Of a stretch of 64,000 bases of DNA, positions 21,224 through 33,179 are shown in pieces. Positions within the stretch are counted from its first letter, which is position 1; each line of letters begins with the position of its first letter. Position numbers and translations under genes: made by a program. The stretch spans positions 43,873,001-43,937,000 of the forward strand of contig JANJXV010000006.1 in NCBI GenBank assembly GCA_024803745.1, in the 5' to 3' direction. This DNA is from Megascapheus bottae (Eukaryota > Chordata > Mammalia > Rodentia > Geomyidae). The notes below the pieces were generated by a model that searched no databases, was not told the DNA's origin, and saw only the letters and a list, made by a program, of their open reading frames with translations.

Positions 21224-22014
21224 AGGCAGTCTTTTTAAAAAAAACTGTATTTTATCGACAGGGTGATATATAGAGGGATTACAGTTACATTTGACAGGTA
21301 GTGGGTACATTATTTCTTGAACACTGATACCCCTTCCCATGTTTTTCTCCCCCTTCCCTCCCCATACCCCCTCCCAATCATCTTATTTTTCCATTTCCCT
21401 TCCCTATTTCAAATAAATGCATATACAATAGACTAGGTCACAAAGTCAGATATAATAATGACATAAAGATAACCCATAAGGGGAAACACAAGAGAAAAAA
21501 AGTAACTTTACATAGTACATTAAGAACAACAATCATAAAGATAAACCTCTTGTTTCCATATCCTAAAATTCATTTTGCTTAGCCTCCTCCTACATGGCCA
21601 TATGTACAAAGCTTTTGAGCTGTTGTGATCCTCAGCTAGGAGAATCCTAGATGTATACTAATTATTACAAATAAGGGAAACCACGAGGCCTATGTTTCTT
21701 TGGATCTGGCTTACTTCACTTGATATGATGTTTTTCCAAGTCTTTCCATTTCCTTACAAATGGGGAGATGTCATTCTTCCTGGCAACAGCATGGAATTCC
21801 ATTGTGTATAAATAACACATCTTCTTGATGCACTCATCTACTGAGGGACATCTGCGTTTGTTCCCTATCTTAGCTATGGTAAATAATTCTGCAGGGAACA
21901 TGGTTGTGCTAGTAGCTTTATTATGTCCTTGTTTCTGGACATTTGGATAAATTCCTAGGAGTGGGATTGCTGGGTCATAGTGTTTAGTCTTCTGAAGAAT
22001 CATGAGGCAGTCTT
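21224..22014 (-). mobile_element. 5'-truncated L1, antisense, with 10-bp duplication
   Basis: AGGCAGTCTT occurs at 21224-21233 and 22005-22014. The body between them, read on the minus strand, has ORF2 C-terminal sequence (21716-22003: YDPAIPLLGIYP, ATSTTMFPAELFTIAKIGN, LYTMEFHAVARKND, FVRKWKDLEK, then a stop), followed by the 3'UTR and the A-tail (T-run at 21234-21244). The coding part differs from the 7.2-kb copy (e.g. RRCPSVDECIKK), so it is an older insertion. The ORF2 frame ends prematurely relative to that copy. Confidence 0.85.
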
Positions 22015-22795
22015 GTAATCATTACAATCAAGTAATTGTGTGTATAAACCCTTCTTTCATAACCCCTCAGCTTTTTTTTACTATTTTTTATTAGGGTTCA
22101 TTAAAATAGCTACATATTGATTCTGAAACTTCATTTTACTTTCCTAAGCTGATAAAAAAACTAGTGATATGACTAGTGATATAGTGAAAATATGAAAAAT
22201 AAAGAAACCTAGAAATAGCAAGGTAGAAAAGAATGAGCTCCAGAACATCCTAGAAGAGATCCACCTAGCCAGGAGGAAAGGTGATACAACAGATGGAAGG
22301 AATAGCTGAAAACAGAAGTTGACATAGTTGTAGGTTTGGTGGTAAGAAATTAAGGTATTTCTTTCTCGGGTCTCCTATTTTCTTTGTGGATTGAAAGTAA
22401 TTCACATGTTAAGATGTGGGGGAAGTAGCTGGGTCTGAAGTGTGACGAGAGAAGAGAACTGATACAGTCCTTGTGAAGAAGGAGAGAGCTGCTGGTAGGA
22501 GGGTTGTGATGATACTTTGCAGTGTTGAGAGCTCAAGGGAACAGCAGCCATCTGCCTCTGCTATCTGTGTCAGTACATTCTGCAATGGGCAGACAATAGT
22601 TCAGCATCCAGTTGGTGAGGAAGACAATAAAGCATCAGATCTCTACTGCAATCTCTCTCCTGGCTCCTATATGCTGGAGATTGAAGGATTAGAAAGAAGT
22701 CCATTGAATTGAAAGGACTTGCCCAAACCACAGAACAGATAGAGAAGCAGAGTCAGAACCAACCTGGGCCTCCTGAGTTAAAAAACCATACCTTA
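22015..22795. other. Unrecognised sequence
   Basis: A T9/T7 stretch near 22072-22088. The 79-codon frame at 22473-22712 has no recognisable content. Confidence 0.4.
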
Positions 22796-22902
22796 TGAGA
22801 AAGGATATCAATGTTTGTGAAGTAATACACCTTCTATCTGGTGAATATAATGTAACCATTTTATAAATTACAATAAAAATATATGAAAAAAAACTATACC
22901 TT
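22781..22902 (+). mobile_element. L1 3' terminus, about 95 bp, with near-perfect 14-bp duplication
   Basis: Flanks 22781-22794 and 22889-22902 differ at one of 14 positions (AAAAACCATACCTT / AAAAACTATACCTT). Between them is only the last stretch of L1 (aaggatatcaatgtttgtgaag, ccttctatctggtgaatata, attacaataaaaatatatg). An extreme 5' truncation. Confidence 0.82.
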
Positions 22903-22991
22903 TCTGCATAGCTGAGTGTAGACTTGCTCAAAGACTAATCTCCCCTCTCCAGGCCAGAATTACATCAGGCAGACAAAGGGGCTAAACTATT

Positions 22992-23541
22992 TCTAGGCTC
23001 CCTCAGTTGATGATTGGATCAAGAAGATGAGGTATTTATACACAATGGAATTCTATGCTGCTGTCAGAAAGAATGACATTGCCCCATTTGTAAGGAAATG
23101 GAAAGACTTAAAAATCATATTAAGTGAAGTAAGCAAGACTCGAAGGAACATAGGCTCAATGGTTTCCCTCATGTGTCATAATTAGTATAAACCTTGGACT
23201 CTCCTAGCAGAGGTTTACAATAGGGTAAAACCTAGATACATGAGTCCATATAGGATGAGGTTAAATGAAAATACCGCCTAGATATAGAGCTATAAAAGGT
23301 GTGACTGTTGTTCTCTATGTACTATGTTATTTCTCATATTACCTTGTTATTTGATATATTGTACATATGTTTATTTGAAATAGGATAGGGAAGGGGGAAA
23401 ACAAGATGAAGGGAGGGGTTGGGGGAGGGAAATGGGGACAAAAACATGAGAAGGGGTAGCAATGATTGTTGAGAAATGTACCTTCTATCTGGTGAATATA
23501 ATATAACCCTTCTATTAATTACAATAAAAACATCTAGGCTC
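22992..23541 (+). mobile_element. 5'-truncated L1 with 9-bp duplication
   Basis: TCTAGGCTC at 22992-23000 and 23533-23541 bracket 532 bp of L1. The ORF2 end includes 'ttgatgattggatcaagaag', TMEFYAAVRKNDIAPFVRKW and a frame shift near 'gacttaaaaatc'. The 3'UTR has its G-rich tract at 23384-23436 and ends in 'attacaataaaaaca'. Confidence 0.9.
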
Positions 23542-24424
23542 TGACCGAACTCTCTTGAATCAGGAATGTAGAATGAGTGACCCTGCAACTTAAATCAGTA
23601 CCCCCAATGATTCTAAAACATAGTAAAGTTTGAAAACTGGAGTAAGGCAGAGCTCCTGTCTCATGGTTGGAAGACTAGAGAAGAATTAGAGTAGAGAGCA
23701 AGGGAGAAATGCATTCCATGTTGAGAGACAAACCTGTGAAATTCTGAGGACACAAGATGAGAAAGATTGGGACAAAATTAAGGTGAATAAACACCAGATG
23801 ATGAGTTGGTCTGCAGGGGAGAAGAAGTTGATATTAAAAGCAAGCAACTCCTACACTCTATCCCACAGCATGATCTGCTTCTCCTGTGGAAGACCCAGAG
23901 GTATTCATAATCCAAGCTTGCTTCTAAGGATGGATGAAGTTCAATATGCTTTCAGTTTTCCTATTGATGAAATGTCAAAAGCAAAGGGAACTAACACAGT
24001 TCAAGAGGTTCCCACTACAATGAGGCGAAACAGGTCCATTGTCTCTAATATTTCCAGGCATGAAAGGTTGGGAAGCAACCTATTTTATAACAGGTAACTG
24101 TTTTAAAAGATTCCAAGGTCTCAGACACTAGTGGATAGAGCCCTTGTTACTTTTGGGGATACGTAATAAGCCTCATGGGATTTGTGTGGTAAGACAGCTA
24201 AACTAGAAGTTGGTTTCATGCAAGAGAGATTTGAAGCGAAGTTCTACCTTATCTTGATACCCAATTTGTTTCTAACTGAACATACTTATCTAAAATTCAT
24301 TATTGGGTGGAGGATGAGATCTTGCCAAGAACATGTGATTCTGGGTCCTATAACAAATGCCACAAAGAAATTATCATAAAACATCTTAGATCCAAGTCTA
24401 TGGCCAAAGAATTAGGATTCTATC
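23542..24424. other. Unrecognised sequence; 104-codon frame unsupported
   Basis: The + frame at 23783-24097 contains a CFSCGRPRGIHNPS segment but lacks a recognisable domain. Without comparative data I do not call it a gene. Confidence 0.4.
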
Positions 24425-24910
24425 ATCTTCCCCCATTCCACCATTGATCACCAAACTCAATCCAAGAAACACTGCCTGTTTAATGCATCATTCTTTCCTT
24501 CCCTCCACCGTAAGTACTTGCTTATGCCCTCTTTGCTTCCCTGGTTGTGTTAACGTTCTTTGCTCTTCTGCCTCCATCTTTTCCCATCAGGTCATTCTCT
24601 AGTCATTGCATCTTGTCCTTTTCTACAGTGTTTACTAGGATCTTGTCCCTTTCTATAGCATTTATAAGCCTTCATCTTCCATTGCCTACAAAAAAGTCTG
24701 AGCTCCTTATTTAGCATATAAGGTTCCCAAGGTTACACACGCTGTTACTTTCTTTCCAGTTTCATTCCATCCAGTTCTAGCCTTCCCTCCTCAATGAAGT
24801 TTGGGAAGCACTAATCCACATCTCTGATCCACTTTCTCCTGTCTCCCTGTGTTTACATTTACTTTTTTCTCTCTATCCTGGCATTCTCTACTTCTCTGCC
24901 ACTTGCTTTC
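24425..24910. repeat. Possible ancient L2-like repeat
   Basis: The pyrimidine-rich sequence with 'aaaaaagtctgagctccttatttagcatataaggttccc', 'tactttctttccagtttcattccatc' and 'agccttccctcctcaatgaag' resembles the diverged mammal-wide L2 block built around 'agtccaaactccttagcatggcattcaagg'. Family assignment is from memory of word order only. Confidence 0.4.
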
Positions 24911-27454
24911 TCTGCCCCATATCTGGTAGGATCTTTGTGGGACATCTTCCCTAAATACTCTCTAAGAGATCCTGACATGTTAAGGGTTAACAAAATGGAA
25001 TAGTAACAGAGTGCTATCTTGACATTGGTTACTATTTTTTTATTTACATTTTGATTTCGAATTACAAAAATCTTGAATAAAGTTCTAAGATCATTTTTGA
25101 TATCATGGCCTTCTGAAAAATTTGTGGTACTAAGCAAAATTTAAACATTTTTAACCTTCCTGGTAAGTGAGCTTTTACTGTGATGTTATAGCCCTAATCT
25201 TACTTGCACAGGTGTGGTCTGCTAATGTACAAATCACACAGTTCTGTAATTGCCTGAGGCCTTGACCATCCTGTAAAGTCCTTGGGGGAAATGAATGCTG
25301 TCCCAATATTGTGCTTGTTGACTATAACCTACAGACAGTTCAACAACAACCAATTAAAGGGCAACACTTCTGAGCTAATCCTGACCTTTTTCTCCCTGAG
25401 AATGTGTAAAATAGCTTAACACAGCTATTGTGATAGACTCCTCACTTCTGAGCAATGACAAAGCCTTTACAATGAAACATCTCAGCAGCAGGAAATGACT
25501 TGTTTCTGCAAAGGGTTTCTTTGAACACTCCACCCAAAGCCATAGGGCAGAAAAGAAAATTCCACAGAGAGAACATTTGGAGATGTTGTAAATAAGACCT
25601 AGAACAGTCCTTCCCAAAGTTAAGAAGCCATGTCCAACTCTCTGGCATTAGAAACAAGGAGCCTGCAGCAAGGAGAGCATCTCTTCACCAATAAAGGAGG
25701 ATGCACTGCTAGAATGGAAAAGAGTGAGCCAACCTAGACCAATTATTTGGTGAGAAGAAATTTCAGGCTTATATCAAATACACTGTGGAGCTACATAATG
25801 TCTGTATATGACAGAATGAATCAGTAATATATACTTCTCATATCTTTATGCAGTAATGATCAATAATGTTTTATGTTTTAAGACTTTCTAGTAGTTATGG
25901 ATACCTAGACCAAATGACGTCACCAGATGATTGAATTAAAATTCTAGTCTTCAGAATGGGCAAAATCAGATAACTAGTTTTCTATCCCCACAACCTGAGC
26001 ATGCTTCTCACCCAATAATTCCAGAACACCAGGTCTTTTGGGGGGTTTAGTGGAAGTTTAGTATACAATATGCACAAATAATTGATGCACAAGACCTGTT
26101 GATGAAAAGCATGAAAAAATGAGTAATTGAAAGTCATGCACTACCTGCCAACATTTCAGGTTCCACATCTTAACATTTTATACCTATACCACTTTTTCCT
26201 AAATAAGCATAAATCTTATAAATGGATTTCATTTATTTCTGCTCTGTTATATTAACAGCTTAGATGTAGCTCTAATGCCAAAGACTGTATTTTCTTCTCT
26301 CATTAATCTTTCTGTAGCTTGTAAGCTGGAAAAGTCATAATGATGGGAGTTGTCATAATGAACCCAAACAGTAATTGAACTAAGAAAATGGAGGAAGAAA
26401 ATTGAAAAGGAAAATGTGTCTCCCACAGCACTGTAGATAAATGACCTACTCTCTACTGATTCCAAAGCCACGTGGTCATATTTGTTCTCGGCAAGATCAT
26501 TAGGTACCAAAAGACCATTTGACACTAGTGGGAATGATATTTTTAATCGGAATGATGTATTGATGTTTAAAAAAATAAAAGAAGCATACCTCCTTCTTCT
26601 TGTAGGCTTCTGTTGAGTCAGCTCCACTTTAAGAGTTAAAAATTCATTTGAAATATTTACTATAAAGTTTAGATGAGTGAGACATGAAAGTGAGCAGCCT
26701 GTCTGAGCCCATTTTGTAAACCTAGATAAACAATTACTTCTAGTATAGCAATCAAGGGCCTGAATCAGAACAATGGTTGTGCTAACTTAAATATTAATTT
26801 CGGAGTTTAAAAGACTCTCTACTGTTCTTTTCCTCCTCTTTAAAAAAAAAACGTCAAAGATGTTGTTTTCAAAGTCATTCCCAGTCATTTTGATAAGTTA
26901 CATCTTTCTGTCATTCTGAAGCATTTTACATACGATAGAAATTACTAGAGAATGTAGAGGAATTTATAAGACTGCTAAATCATCCTGCCACCCTCTATAT
27001 CCTGATGGATTTAGTAATGAGTTCTACAATGAGATCCCAGACAAATGAAGTAATTAAGTGCTTGATCTGGAGAAAAAGGGTGGCCTTCTCATGAAACACA
27101 CAGAACTTGGCTCAGAATGATGGCTGCTACCTAACCATTCTGGCAATTTAGCAAAGACACAGTGAGAAGCATTACTGAGGTTAAACTGACTCAGATTCCA
27201 TAGTGTCTTCCTCCCACACTGTCCTTGCCCTCAGGCTCACCCTCCCTCCCAGTCACTTAATGATAGAAATCCCTGATCTTGCCCCTAATATATTCCTTAT
27301 TATAGGGGAGTTAGGTTTTATTTTTTTTAAGCAGAGAAATTGTTTCTCTTCCAATCTTTCTTCTCATTTCTTTAATCCAACTAGTTTATATGCAGGAATA
27401 TCTGAAACTAGAGAGGTACTGATTGAAGTCCACAATTCTAAATCCTGAGGCACA
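24911..27454. other. Unrecognised sequence, about 2.5 kb
   Basis: No SINE, L1 or LTR recognised. The 92-, 80-, 71- and 126-codon antisense frames (24859-25137, 25375-25657, 26247-26627) have no recognisable domains. The 81-codon + frame at 27203-27448 is likewise unassigned. Confidence 0.45.
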
Positions 27455-27605
27455 CTCATCACCCCTCGAGCTCTTGTCAGAATCCCTTGTCCAGCCCTGC
27501 CCCATGCTGCTTATGTGGTTACATCTGGAACGGACTATAGCATCTATTTCTAAAGTTTTCCATGTGACACCATGGGCACTTAAGAACCCCTACTAAAACA
27601 GAGTC
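27455..27605 (+). repeat. MER5-like (hAT-Charlie) DNA transposon relic
   Basis: 'catcacccctcgagctcttgtcagaatccc', 'tccagccctgccccatgctg' and 'caccatgggcacttaagaacccctac' parallel the MER5 order ('catcacctgggagcttgttagaaatgc', 'ggccccaccccagacctactgaatc', 'tgatgcacgctcaagtttgagaaccactg'). Diverged; no terminal inverted repeats resolved. Confidence 0.5.
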
Positions 27606-27647
27606 TAGTCAATGGGGAATCTTTTGGGTTTTCAAAAACTAGTGAGT

Positions 27648-27951
27648 GGCTGGGCACAAGGCTCATGCCTGTAATCCTAGCTACTCAGGAGACTGAGATG
27701 TGAGAATCAAGGTTCAAAGCCAGCCTGGGCCCAAAAGGACCTGAGACTCTTATCTCCATAAACCTCTAGAAAATGGGAAGTGGAGCTTGACTCAAGGGTA
27801 GGGCGGTAGCCTTGAGCTGAAGAGCTCAGGGACAACTCCCAGGCCCAGGGGTAGGGTGGTAGCCTTGAGCTGTAAAGCTCAGAGGCAGCGCCAAGGCTGA
27901 GTTCAAGTCCCATGCACCACAAAAAACAAAATCAAAACAACAACAACAAAA
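27648..27951 (+). repeat. B1-ID SINE with tandem duplication of the ID module
   Basis: Full B1 half ('ggctgggcacaaggctcatgcctgtaatcctagctactcagg', 'ttcaaagccagcctgggc') and linker. The ID part starting GGTAGGGCGGTAGCCTTGAG at 27797 recurs at 27850 (GGTAGGGTGGTAGCCTTGAG), a 53-bp period, before the final 'gagttcaagtcccatgcaccac' and a (CAA)n-type tail. This makes the element about 50 bp longer than its relatives. Confidence 0.85.
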
Positions 27952-28301
27952 CATGAAAAGCAGTAGGCCTAAAGACAGGAGTCTCTAGTACCACCTGCGC
28001 CATAAAAGAATGTGAAGAATGATTTAGACCTGAAATTTTCTCCAGCAAGACTTTTAGTTTCATCTAAGAGACCTTAGAGATTCATGTGCAAGGCTAGCCC
28101 TCAAAGACTTCCTACAACAGAATGAGTCAAACACAAAAATATATAAATAAAGCACTGTTATGTATACAGGCTCCCTCTGCCACCCCTACTCATTAGTTGT
28201 TTTCTGCTCAGGGATCTATAGAGAGCGTATGAGCATATTCTATGTAAAGTACAGAATTTCCTGGGGGAAATTAAGCCAATTTCGTCTTTAAAAGTAGAAA
28301 T

Positions 28302-28386
28302 GAGAGTTGGGCATAGTAGTACGCATCCTGGAATCCCAGTATGTCAAAGGCTGAGATAGGAAGAATGTAAGTTGGAGTATGTCCTA
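28302..28386 (+). repeat. B1-type SINE, truncated by microsatellite
   Basis: 'gagttgggcatagtagtacgcatcctggaatcccagtatgtcaaaggctgagatagg' is a diverged B1 left half. Its 3' part has been replaced by the GA/GACAGA run that follows. Confidence 0.65.
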
Positions 28387-28502
28387 TAAAGAGAGAGAGA
28401 CAGAGAGACAAAGACAGAGACAGAGACAGAGACAGAGAGACAGAAACAGACAGACAGAGAGGAAGGGAGGGAGAACACAGGGAGAAAGGAGGAAACAGGG
28501 AG
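28387..28502. repeat. (GAGACA)n / (GA)n microsatellite
   Basis: (AGAGAC)n runs with GACAGACAGA and GGAAGGGAGGGAG variants, purine-rich on +. The two overlapping Leu/Ser-rich antisense frames (83 and 60 codons) are translations of this run. Confidence 0.9.
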
Positions 28503-29722
28503 ATAGAGTGCAAAGATCCCATCCATCTTGAAGATGTTTCATCGCTACATCATCTGCCCCATTCTCCTGCCCAACATGATGTCACTGGTACCTCAGGAGA
28601 GCCCAGGACCAGGAGCAGGACAGCTAGTTGTGATGGTCTGAAGGTCTCCTGGATAACCTCTTCAGGGATTCCCCACTAGATTCATAGGCCCACTGAATCA
28701 TGTGTATGCTCACCAGTGGAAAAGGCTGCATTACGTGGGAATTTCATGTCTGTGCTTCAGTGCTCCAAGGACTACTTTGACTATTTTGGAGCCAAGACTT
28801 TGCTGTGTCAGTCTTTGTCCTGCTGAGTCCAGTGCTCAGAAATGAACAAGATTCATCCTACATTTTATTATATTGTCTAACTTAAAAAAAAACATCTCTG
28901 TGTGTGCTTAATACAGAAGGGCCCTGAATTTTCTTCTTAACTGAGTTCCCCTGGTCTTAGGGACAATCCTTTCTGACACTGATGCAGTTAGTCCTTGCCA
29001 GAAGGGTTGTAGTAATTTTCATAATTTTTTTGTGTTTTCACGTACTTTAGCATAAGTCTGGAAACCGTGCTGTCAGGGGCAATTCGTCACATGCATTTGA
29101 AAACTAAAAACCTCTTCATCTTGTATAGGAAATTGTCATAAGGTAGACCAGGTCATGAAGTTTATCTGTATATATTCCTCTTTCTTATTTATCTTACTTT
29201 TATTTTGAATTTATCATACAGCAAAAATTGACTTCCTTACATTTGACCTTCATTTCTGAATTTAACATACTAACTTAGGGTAAATACAACCAAAGTTTAT
29301 CACTGAACAATTTCTTACACTAAAAACTCCCTGAGGCTATAATCATACCCCCATCTACTCCACCTGAGCAGCCACTGAGCTCTTCTCCAATCTGTCTTCT
29401 TATGAATGTCATATAGATGAACTCCTAACAAGAAATGTTCAAAAAATTCTTTGAAGGTTGGATCTTTCAAAATTTCTGTAATGCTAAAGAACTAAATGCT
29501 TTGGGGGAGACAAAAATGGGGACTGAGAGAAAACGGGAATGAGGAAGGTCAGGGGGTATAGAAAAGTCTTAGTCAAGTCTTATCTTTCTGGTATTCTTAC
29601 TTGGTATTCTAAATGTTCTGGCTTTACCATTACCCCAAACTCTTGGCTAAGATTTTCTTTGTGAAAAACAAAACAAAACCCACCCAGAATTTGCAATTTA
29701 ATTTCTAGGGATTTTCTAAAAG
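28503..29722. other. Mostly unrecognised; possible ancient L1 near 29.3 kb
   Basis: 28503-29200 shows nothing I recognise. Around 29270-29430, 'aaatacaaccaaagtttatcac' and 'ccactgagctcttctccaatctgtcttcttatgaatgtcatatag' loosely resemble antisense mammal-wide L1 3' sequence, but the match is weak. Confidence 0.35.
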
Positions 29723-30802
29723 ACATTTTGACAGCTGATTTTTTTTCATATCTTTTTTATTGTAATTAATAGAAGGGTTACATTATATTCACCAGATAGA
29801 AGGTACATTACTTCACAAATATTGATACCCTTTCTTATGTCATGGTTCCCATTTCCCTCTCCCTTTCCCCTGGACAACTTGATTTCCCCCCTACCCTCTC
29901 CTATTTCAAATAACCAATTAAGCATATATAAAATATATCAGATAACAAGATAAAATATTGTAACAATATTAGATAACCAAGGAACAGTAAAAGAGATGAG
30001 AGATATATAGTACATTAAGGACAACAATCACTCATTATATAGCTTTTGTTTCTTTATCCTGGAGGTCCTTACATTTAGCATCATACTATATAGTCTTATT
30101 TATCTAGATTTTGTTCTATTGTGACTCACTGGTAGGAGAGCCCAAGGTTTCTACTGATGATGTCAGATGAGGGAAACCATTGAGCCTATGTTCCTTTGAG
30201 CCTGGCTTACTTCACTTAATGTGATTTTTTATAAGTCTTTCCATTTCTTTACAAATGGGGCAATATCATTCTTTCTGACAGCAGCATAGAATTCCATTGC
30301 GTATAAATACCACATCTTGTTGATCCACTCATCAACTGAGGGACATCTGGGTTGGTTCCATATCTTTGCTATGGTAAATAGTGCTGCAATGAACATCATT
30401 GTGCTAGTGGTTTTAGTATGTCCTTGTTTCTGGACGATTGGGTAAATGCCAAGTAGTGGAATTGCTGGGTCATAGGAGAGTTCTATATTTAGTCTTTTGA
30501 GGAACTGCCATCCTGCTTTCCATAGTGGTTGAACGAGTTTGCACTCCCACCAACAGTGTAGTAATGATCCCTCCTATCCACATCCCCTCCAGCACCTGTT
30601 GTTATTAGATTTCTTGATCCTGGCCATTCTAACTGGAGTGAGGTGGAATCTTAGAGTTGTTTTAATTTGCATTTCTTTTATGATAAGAGATATCAAGCAT
30701 TTCTTCATGTGTCTATAGGCCATTCTTATTTCTTCTTCAGAGAAGTCTCTCTTTAAGTCTGTGGCCCATCTTTTTAAGCTTAAAATGGACATACATTTTG
30801 AC
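29723..30802 (-). mobile_element. 5'-truncated L1, antisense, about 1.05 kb
   Basis: On the minus strand: an ORF2 C-terminal part at 30574-30775 (translated pieces [54 protein letters not shown]), then HCWWEC-type sequence, DPAIPLLG-type sequence, the 3'UTR and the poly(A) side at 29741-29770. ACATTTTGAC at 29723-29732 and 30793-30802 may be the target duplication, although a few extra bases separate it from the tail. The frame is broken by substitutions and frameshifts downstream of the zinc-knuckle-like region. The 72-codon antisense frame here is this ORF2 remnant. Confidence 0.85.
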
Positions 30803-30844
30803 CAACATGTTCTGCTTATAAAAAGGTTCCAAGAGTCGGGTAAA

Positions 30845-31078
30845 AAAGTGGCTCACACCTATACTCTCAGAAAGAATTTAGGGAGACTAGGTCTCAATAA
30901 ACAAACCAGGTATGGTGGCACACATCTGAAGGAGGGACCTGGTCCCAGACTAGTCCAGCTAATGTTTTGCTAACAACTAAATGAAAAGGAAGCATGTTTA
31001 ATGTGGTAGAGTGATTTCCTAGCAAGCTTGGCCCTTGAGTCCAAATTCCAATACTGGCAAAAGCAACAAATGCCCCAA
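30845..31078 (+). repeat. B1 and ID SINE remnants
   Basis: 30849-30880 (gtggctcacacctatactctcag) and 30905-30930 (ccaggtatggtggcacacatctg) are B1 heads. 30985-31060 (gtggtagagtgatttcctagcaagcttggcccttgagtccaaattccaatactgg) is ID-like. Fragmentary, probably more than one event. Confidence 0.5.
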
Positions 31079-31620
31079 GGAAATAAATATGTAACTGTTT
31101 ATATACAGCCAAGGTGAGCTACTAGGATGTTCCCTGTAGTGGTGCTTATAGTGAGACAACTTGGGAGCTGGTCGAAGTGAAGGGAGATGGGTTAAAATCT
31201 TCTGGTGTTATGCACCACGTTCTTCAGTGGCATGTCATAGACCTCTGTGTGTAGGACGGTGGAGGAAGCTGGAGGGAGCCCCAGGGAGTGGAGCCCTGAG
31301 CCTCACATACTTTCCTTCAAGAGCTGCAGTTGTGTTAGTTTTATGTGGGATGGTTTCTTCAAGAAAATTTGTTCTGTGGCAAAAAAAACAACAACTCAAT
31401 TGGGACTGAATAATAGGCCTAACTATGGCTGTTTGTAATACTTTGTAAAATGGAAAAAGTAGACTGCAAAATAACTTCGGTTTGATCTTACATACATGTC
31501 ATGTATGCACAGACCAAAGAAAAGTACAAGGACTATATTGCAATGAGCAGGTTATTCTATCTATAGCAGTAAATAGATTTTTCTTTTGGGTGTTATGAAA
31601 ACAGGCCATTTCTACCTATA
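31079..31620. other. Unrecognised sequence
   Basis: Two overlapping + frames (82 and 63 codons at 31161-31438) in different phases, with no recognisable content. Confidence 0.4.
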
Positions 31621-31960
31621 TAAAAAATGAAAGGACCTCTAGGATATAGAAACATAAGCCATATAATGAATGATTGTTGTTCTTAAGGTACTATGTTATC
31701 TCTCATCTCTTTTGCTGTCCCTTGGTTATCTCATATTGTTACAGTATCCCACTTTGTTACCTGATATATCGGACATATTTGTATTTGGTTATTTGGAATT
31801 GGATAGGGAAGGGGGGAAAAAAGTTGAGGGGTGGGGGGGAGGGAAATAGGGACCAAGACATGTGAAAGGGTATCAATGTATGTGAATCAATGCACCTCCT
31901 ATCTGGAAAATATCATGTAACCCTTCTATTAATTACAATAAAAAATATATATAAAGAAAA
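31621..31960 (+). mobile_element. L1 3'UTR, 5'-truncated
   Basis: Only 3'UTR: 'gaaaggacctctaggatatagaaac', 'tgttatctctcatctcttttgctgtcc', 'ggttatttggaattggataggg', the G-rich tract at 31802-31850, then 'acctcctatctggaaaatatcatgtaacccttc' and 'attacaataaaaaatatata'. The 'aaatatcatgtaaccc' variant links it to the 44.5- and 62.3-kb copies. Confidence 0.88.
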
Positions 31961-32057
31961 AAAACAAAAAAATATTTCCTACCTTAATTTCTCCTATTTC
32001 AAGGTTTTGTGAAATGCTAAATTGTGGTACCTAAATCAAGTCAACACTTAATAGCCA

Positions 32058-32268
32058 GGGTTTTTTGTTGTTGTTGTTTTGGTTTGGTTTTTGTTTTTCG
32101 GTCAAGGGGTTTGAACTCTGGGCCTGGGCACTGTCCCTGAGCTCTTCAGCTCAAGGTTACCACCCTACCCCTTGAGCCACAGAACCACTTTCAGTTTTCT
32201 AGTGGTTAATTGGAGATAAGATCTCAGCCTCCTGAGTAGCTAGGAGCCACCATGCCCAATGCCCATTT
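32058..32268 (-). repeat. B1-ID composite SINE, antisense
   Basis: T-rich left end (tail), 'gtttgaactctgggcctgggcactgtccctgagctcttcagctcaagg', 'ttgagccacagaaccactttcag', linker 'ttaattggagataag', then a shortened B1 half 'tcagcctcctgagtagctagg'. About 60 bp of the B1 half is missing between the linker and 'atctcagcc'. Confidence 0.85.
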
Positions 32269-32427
32269 TTTTTATCATACACTTATATATATGAATCTCA
32301 AAACCATTTGTTGTTTCATCCATTCTAGAAATAAAAAGGTTGAGAGGTAACTTGATTCTGTGAATTTCTGTAAAAATTGAAACCAGTAAGGAATTCTATT
32401 GACTATTTCCTTTTATAAACAAGTAAT

Positions 32428-32634
32428 GCTGTGTGTTTGTGCTGTTATCAGGGCTTTAACACAAAGCCTCAGCTGGTTGACACCCTACCACTTAAGCCAT
32501 GCTCCAGTCTAGTATTTGGCAGGTTCATTAGAGATGATAGAAGACTTTTCAGCTCAAGCTGGCTTCAACCTCGGTCTCCCAGGTCTCAAAACCTGAGTAG
32601 CTAGGAGTATAGACCTGAGTCACTGGGGCTCAGT
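32428..32634 (-). repeat. Diverged B1-ID SINE, antisense
   Basis: 'agccatgctccag' with 'ttgacaccctaccacttaagcc' (ID half), then 'ttttcagctcaagctggcttcaacctcggtctcccagg' and 'cctgagtagctaggagtatagacctgagtcactgg' (B1 half). Older than its left neighbour. Confidence 0.65.
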
Positions 32635-32654
32635 TGTTGTTTAGGTTTGGAGTG

Positions 32655-32760
32655 TGTGTGTGTTTTGTGGTTTTGGGGGGTGCTAGAATTGAATTCAGGG
32701 CCTTGTGAAATCTGAGTATTTCAAGGGTTTACACAGAACCAGAACCATTCAGCTTTTCTA
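32655..32760 (-). repeat. ID fragment, antisense
   Basis: 'tgctagaattgaattcagggccttgtg' is the reverse of the ID B-box region. The rest is decayed. Confidence 0.45.
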
Positions 32761-33084
32761 AGCTGGATGCATCAGTTGGTAGCAGAAGGAACAAAGCATG
32801 TGTTTCCACTGTGAAAGTTGTACATATCTTGTATCCACTGAAATTATAAAGCAAAAAGATGTGACTAAGATATTAGTATAACCAGAGACAGACAGCAAGG
32901 TAATGAGCTTGGCAGATGGGGTGGGGTGTGGCCAGTGGGGAGAGCTGAGTGTGACACAGAGCAGAGAGGAGGAGCTTTGGGAGCCAGGCAAGCACGCCCT
33001 CCTTTGGAATCTAAATGAATGTGGCATGACAAGGTGAGAATGGTGATGACAATGGTGACACACTGAAAGATGGCAGCAGCCCAG

Positions 33085-33125
33085 GCACTGTTTCAGACCA
33101 TTGTACATGTATTGGCTCCAAATCT
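33085..33125 (+). repeat. MIR-like core fragment
   Basis: 'ccaggcactgtttcagaccattgtacatgtattggctcc' parallels the MIR stretch 'ccaggcactgttctaagcactttacatgtattaactc'. Very short. Confidence 0.45.
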
Positions 33126-33179
33126 AGAATATAATTCCAAAAATATTTTCTTTCTCTCTTGGTGGCACACATTTATTTT

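Noticed and set aside
26247..26627. 126-codon antisense ORF
   Set aside because: No similarity that I recognise and no gene context; Phe/Ser/Leu-rich as expected from AT-rich DNA.
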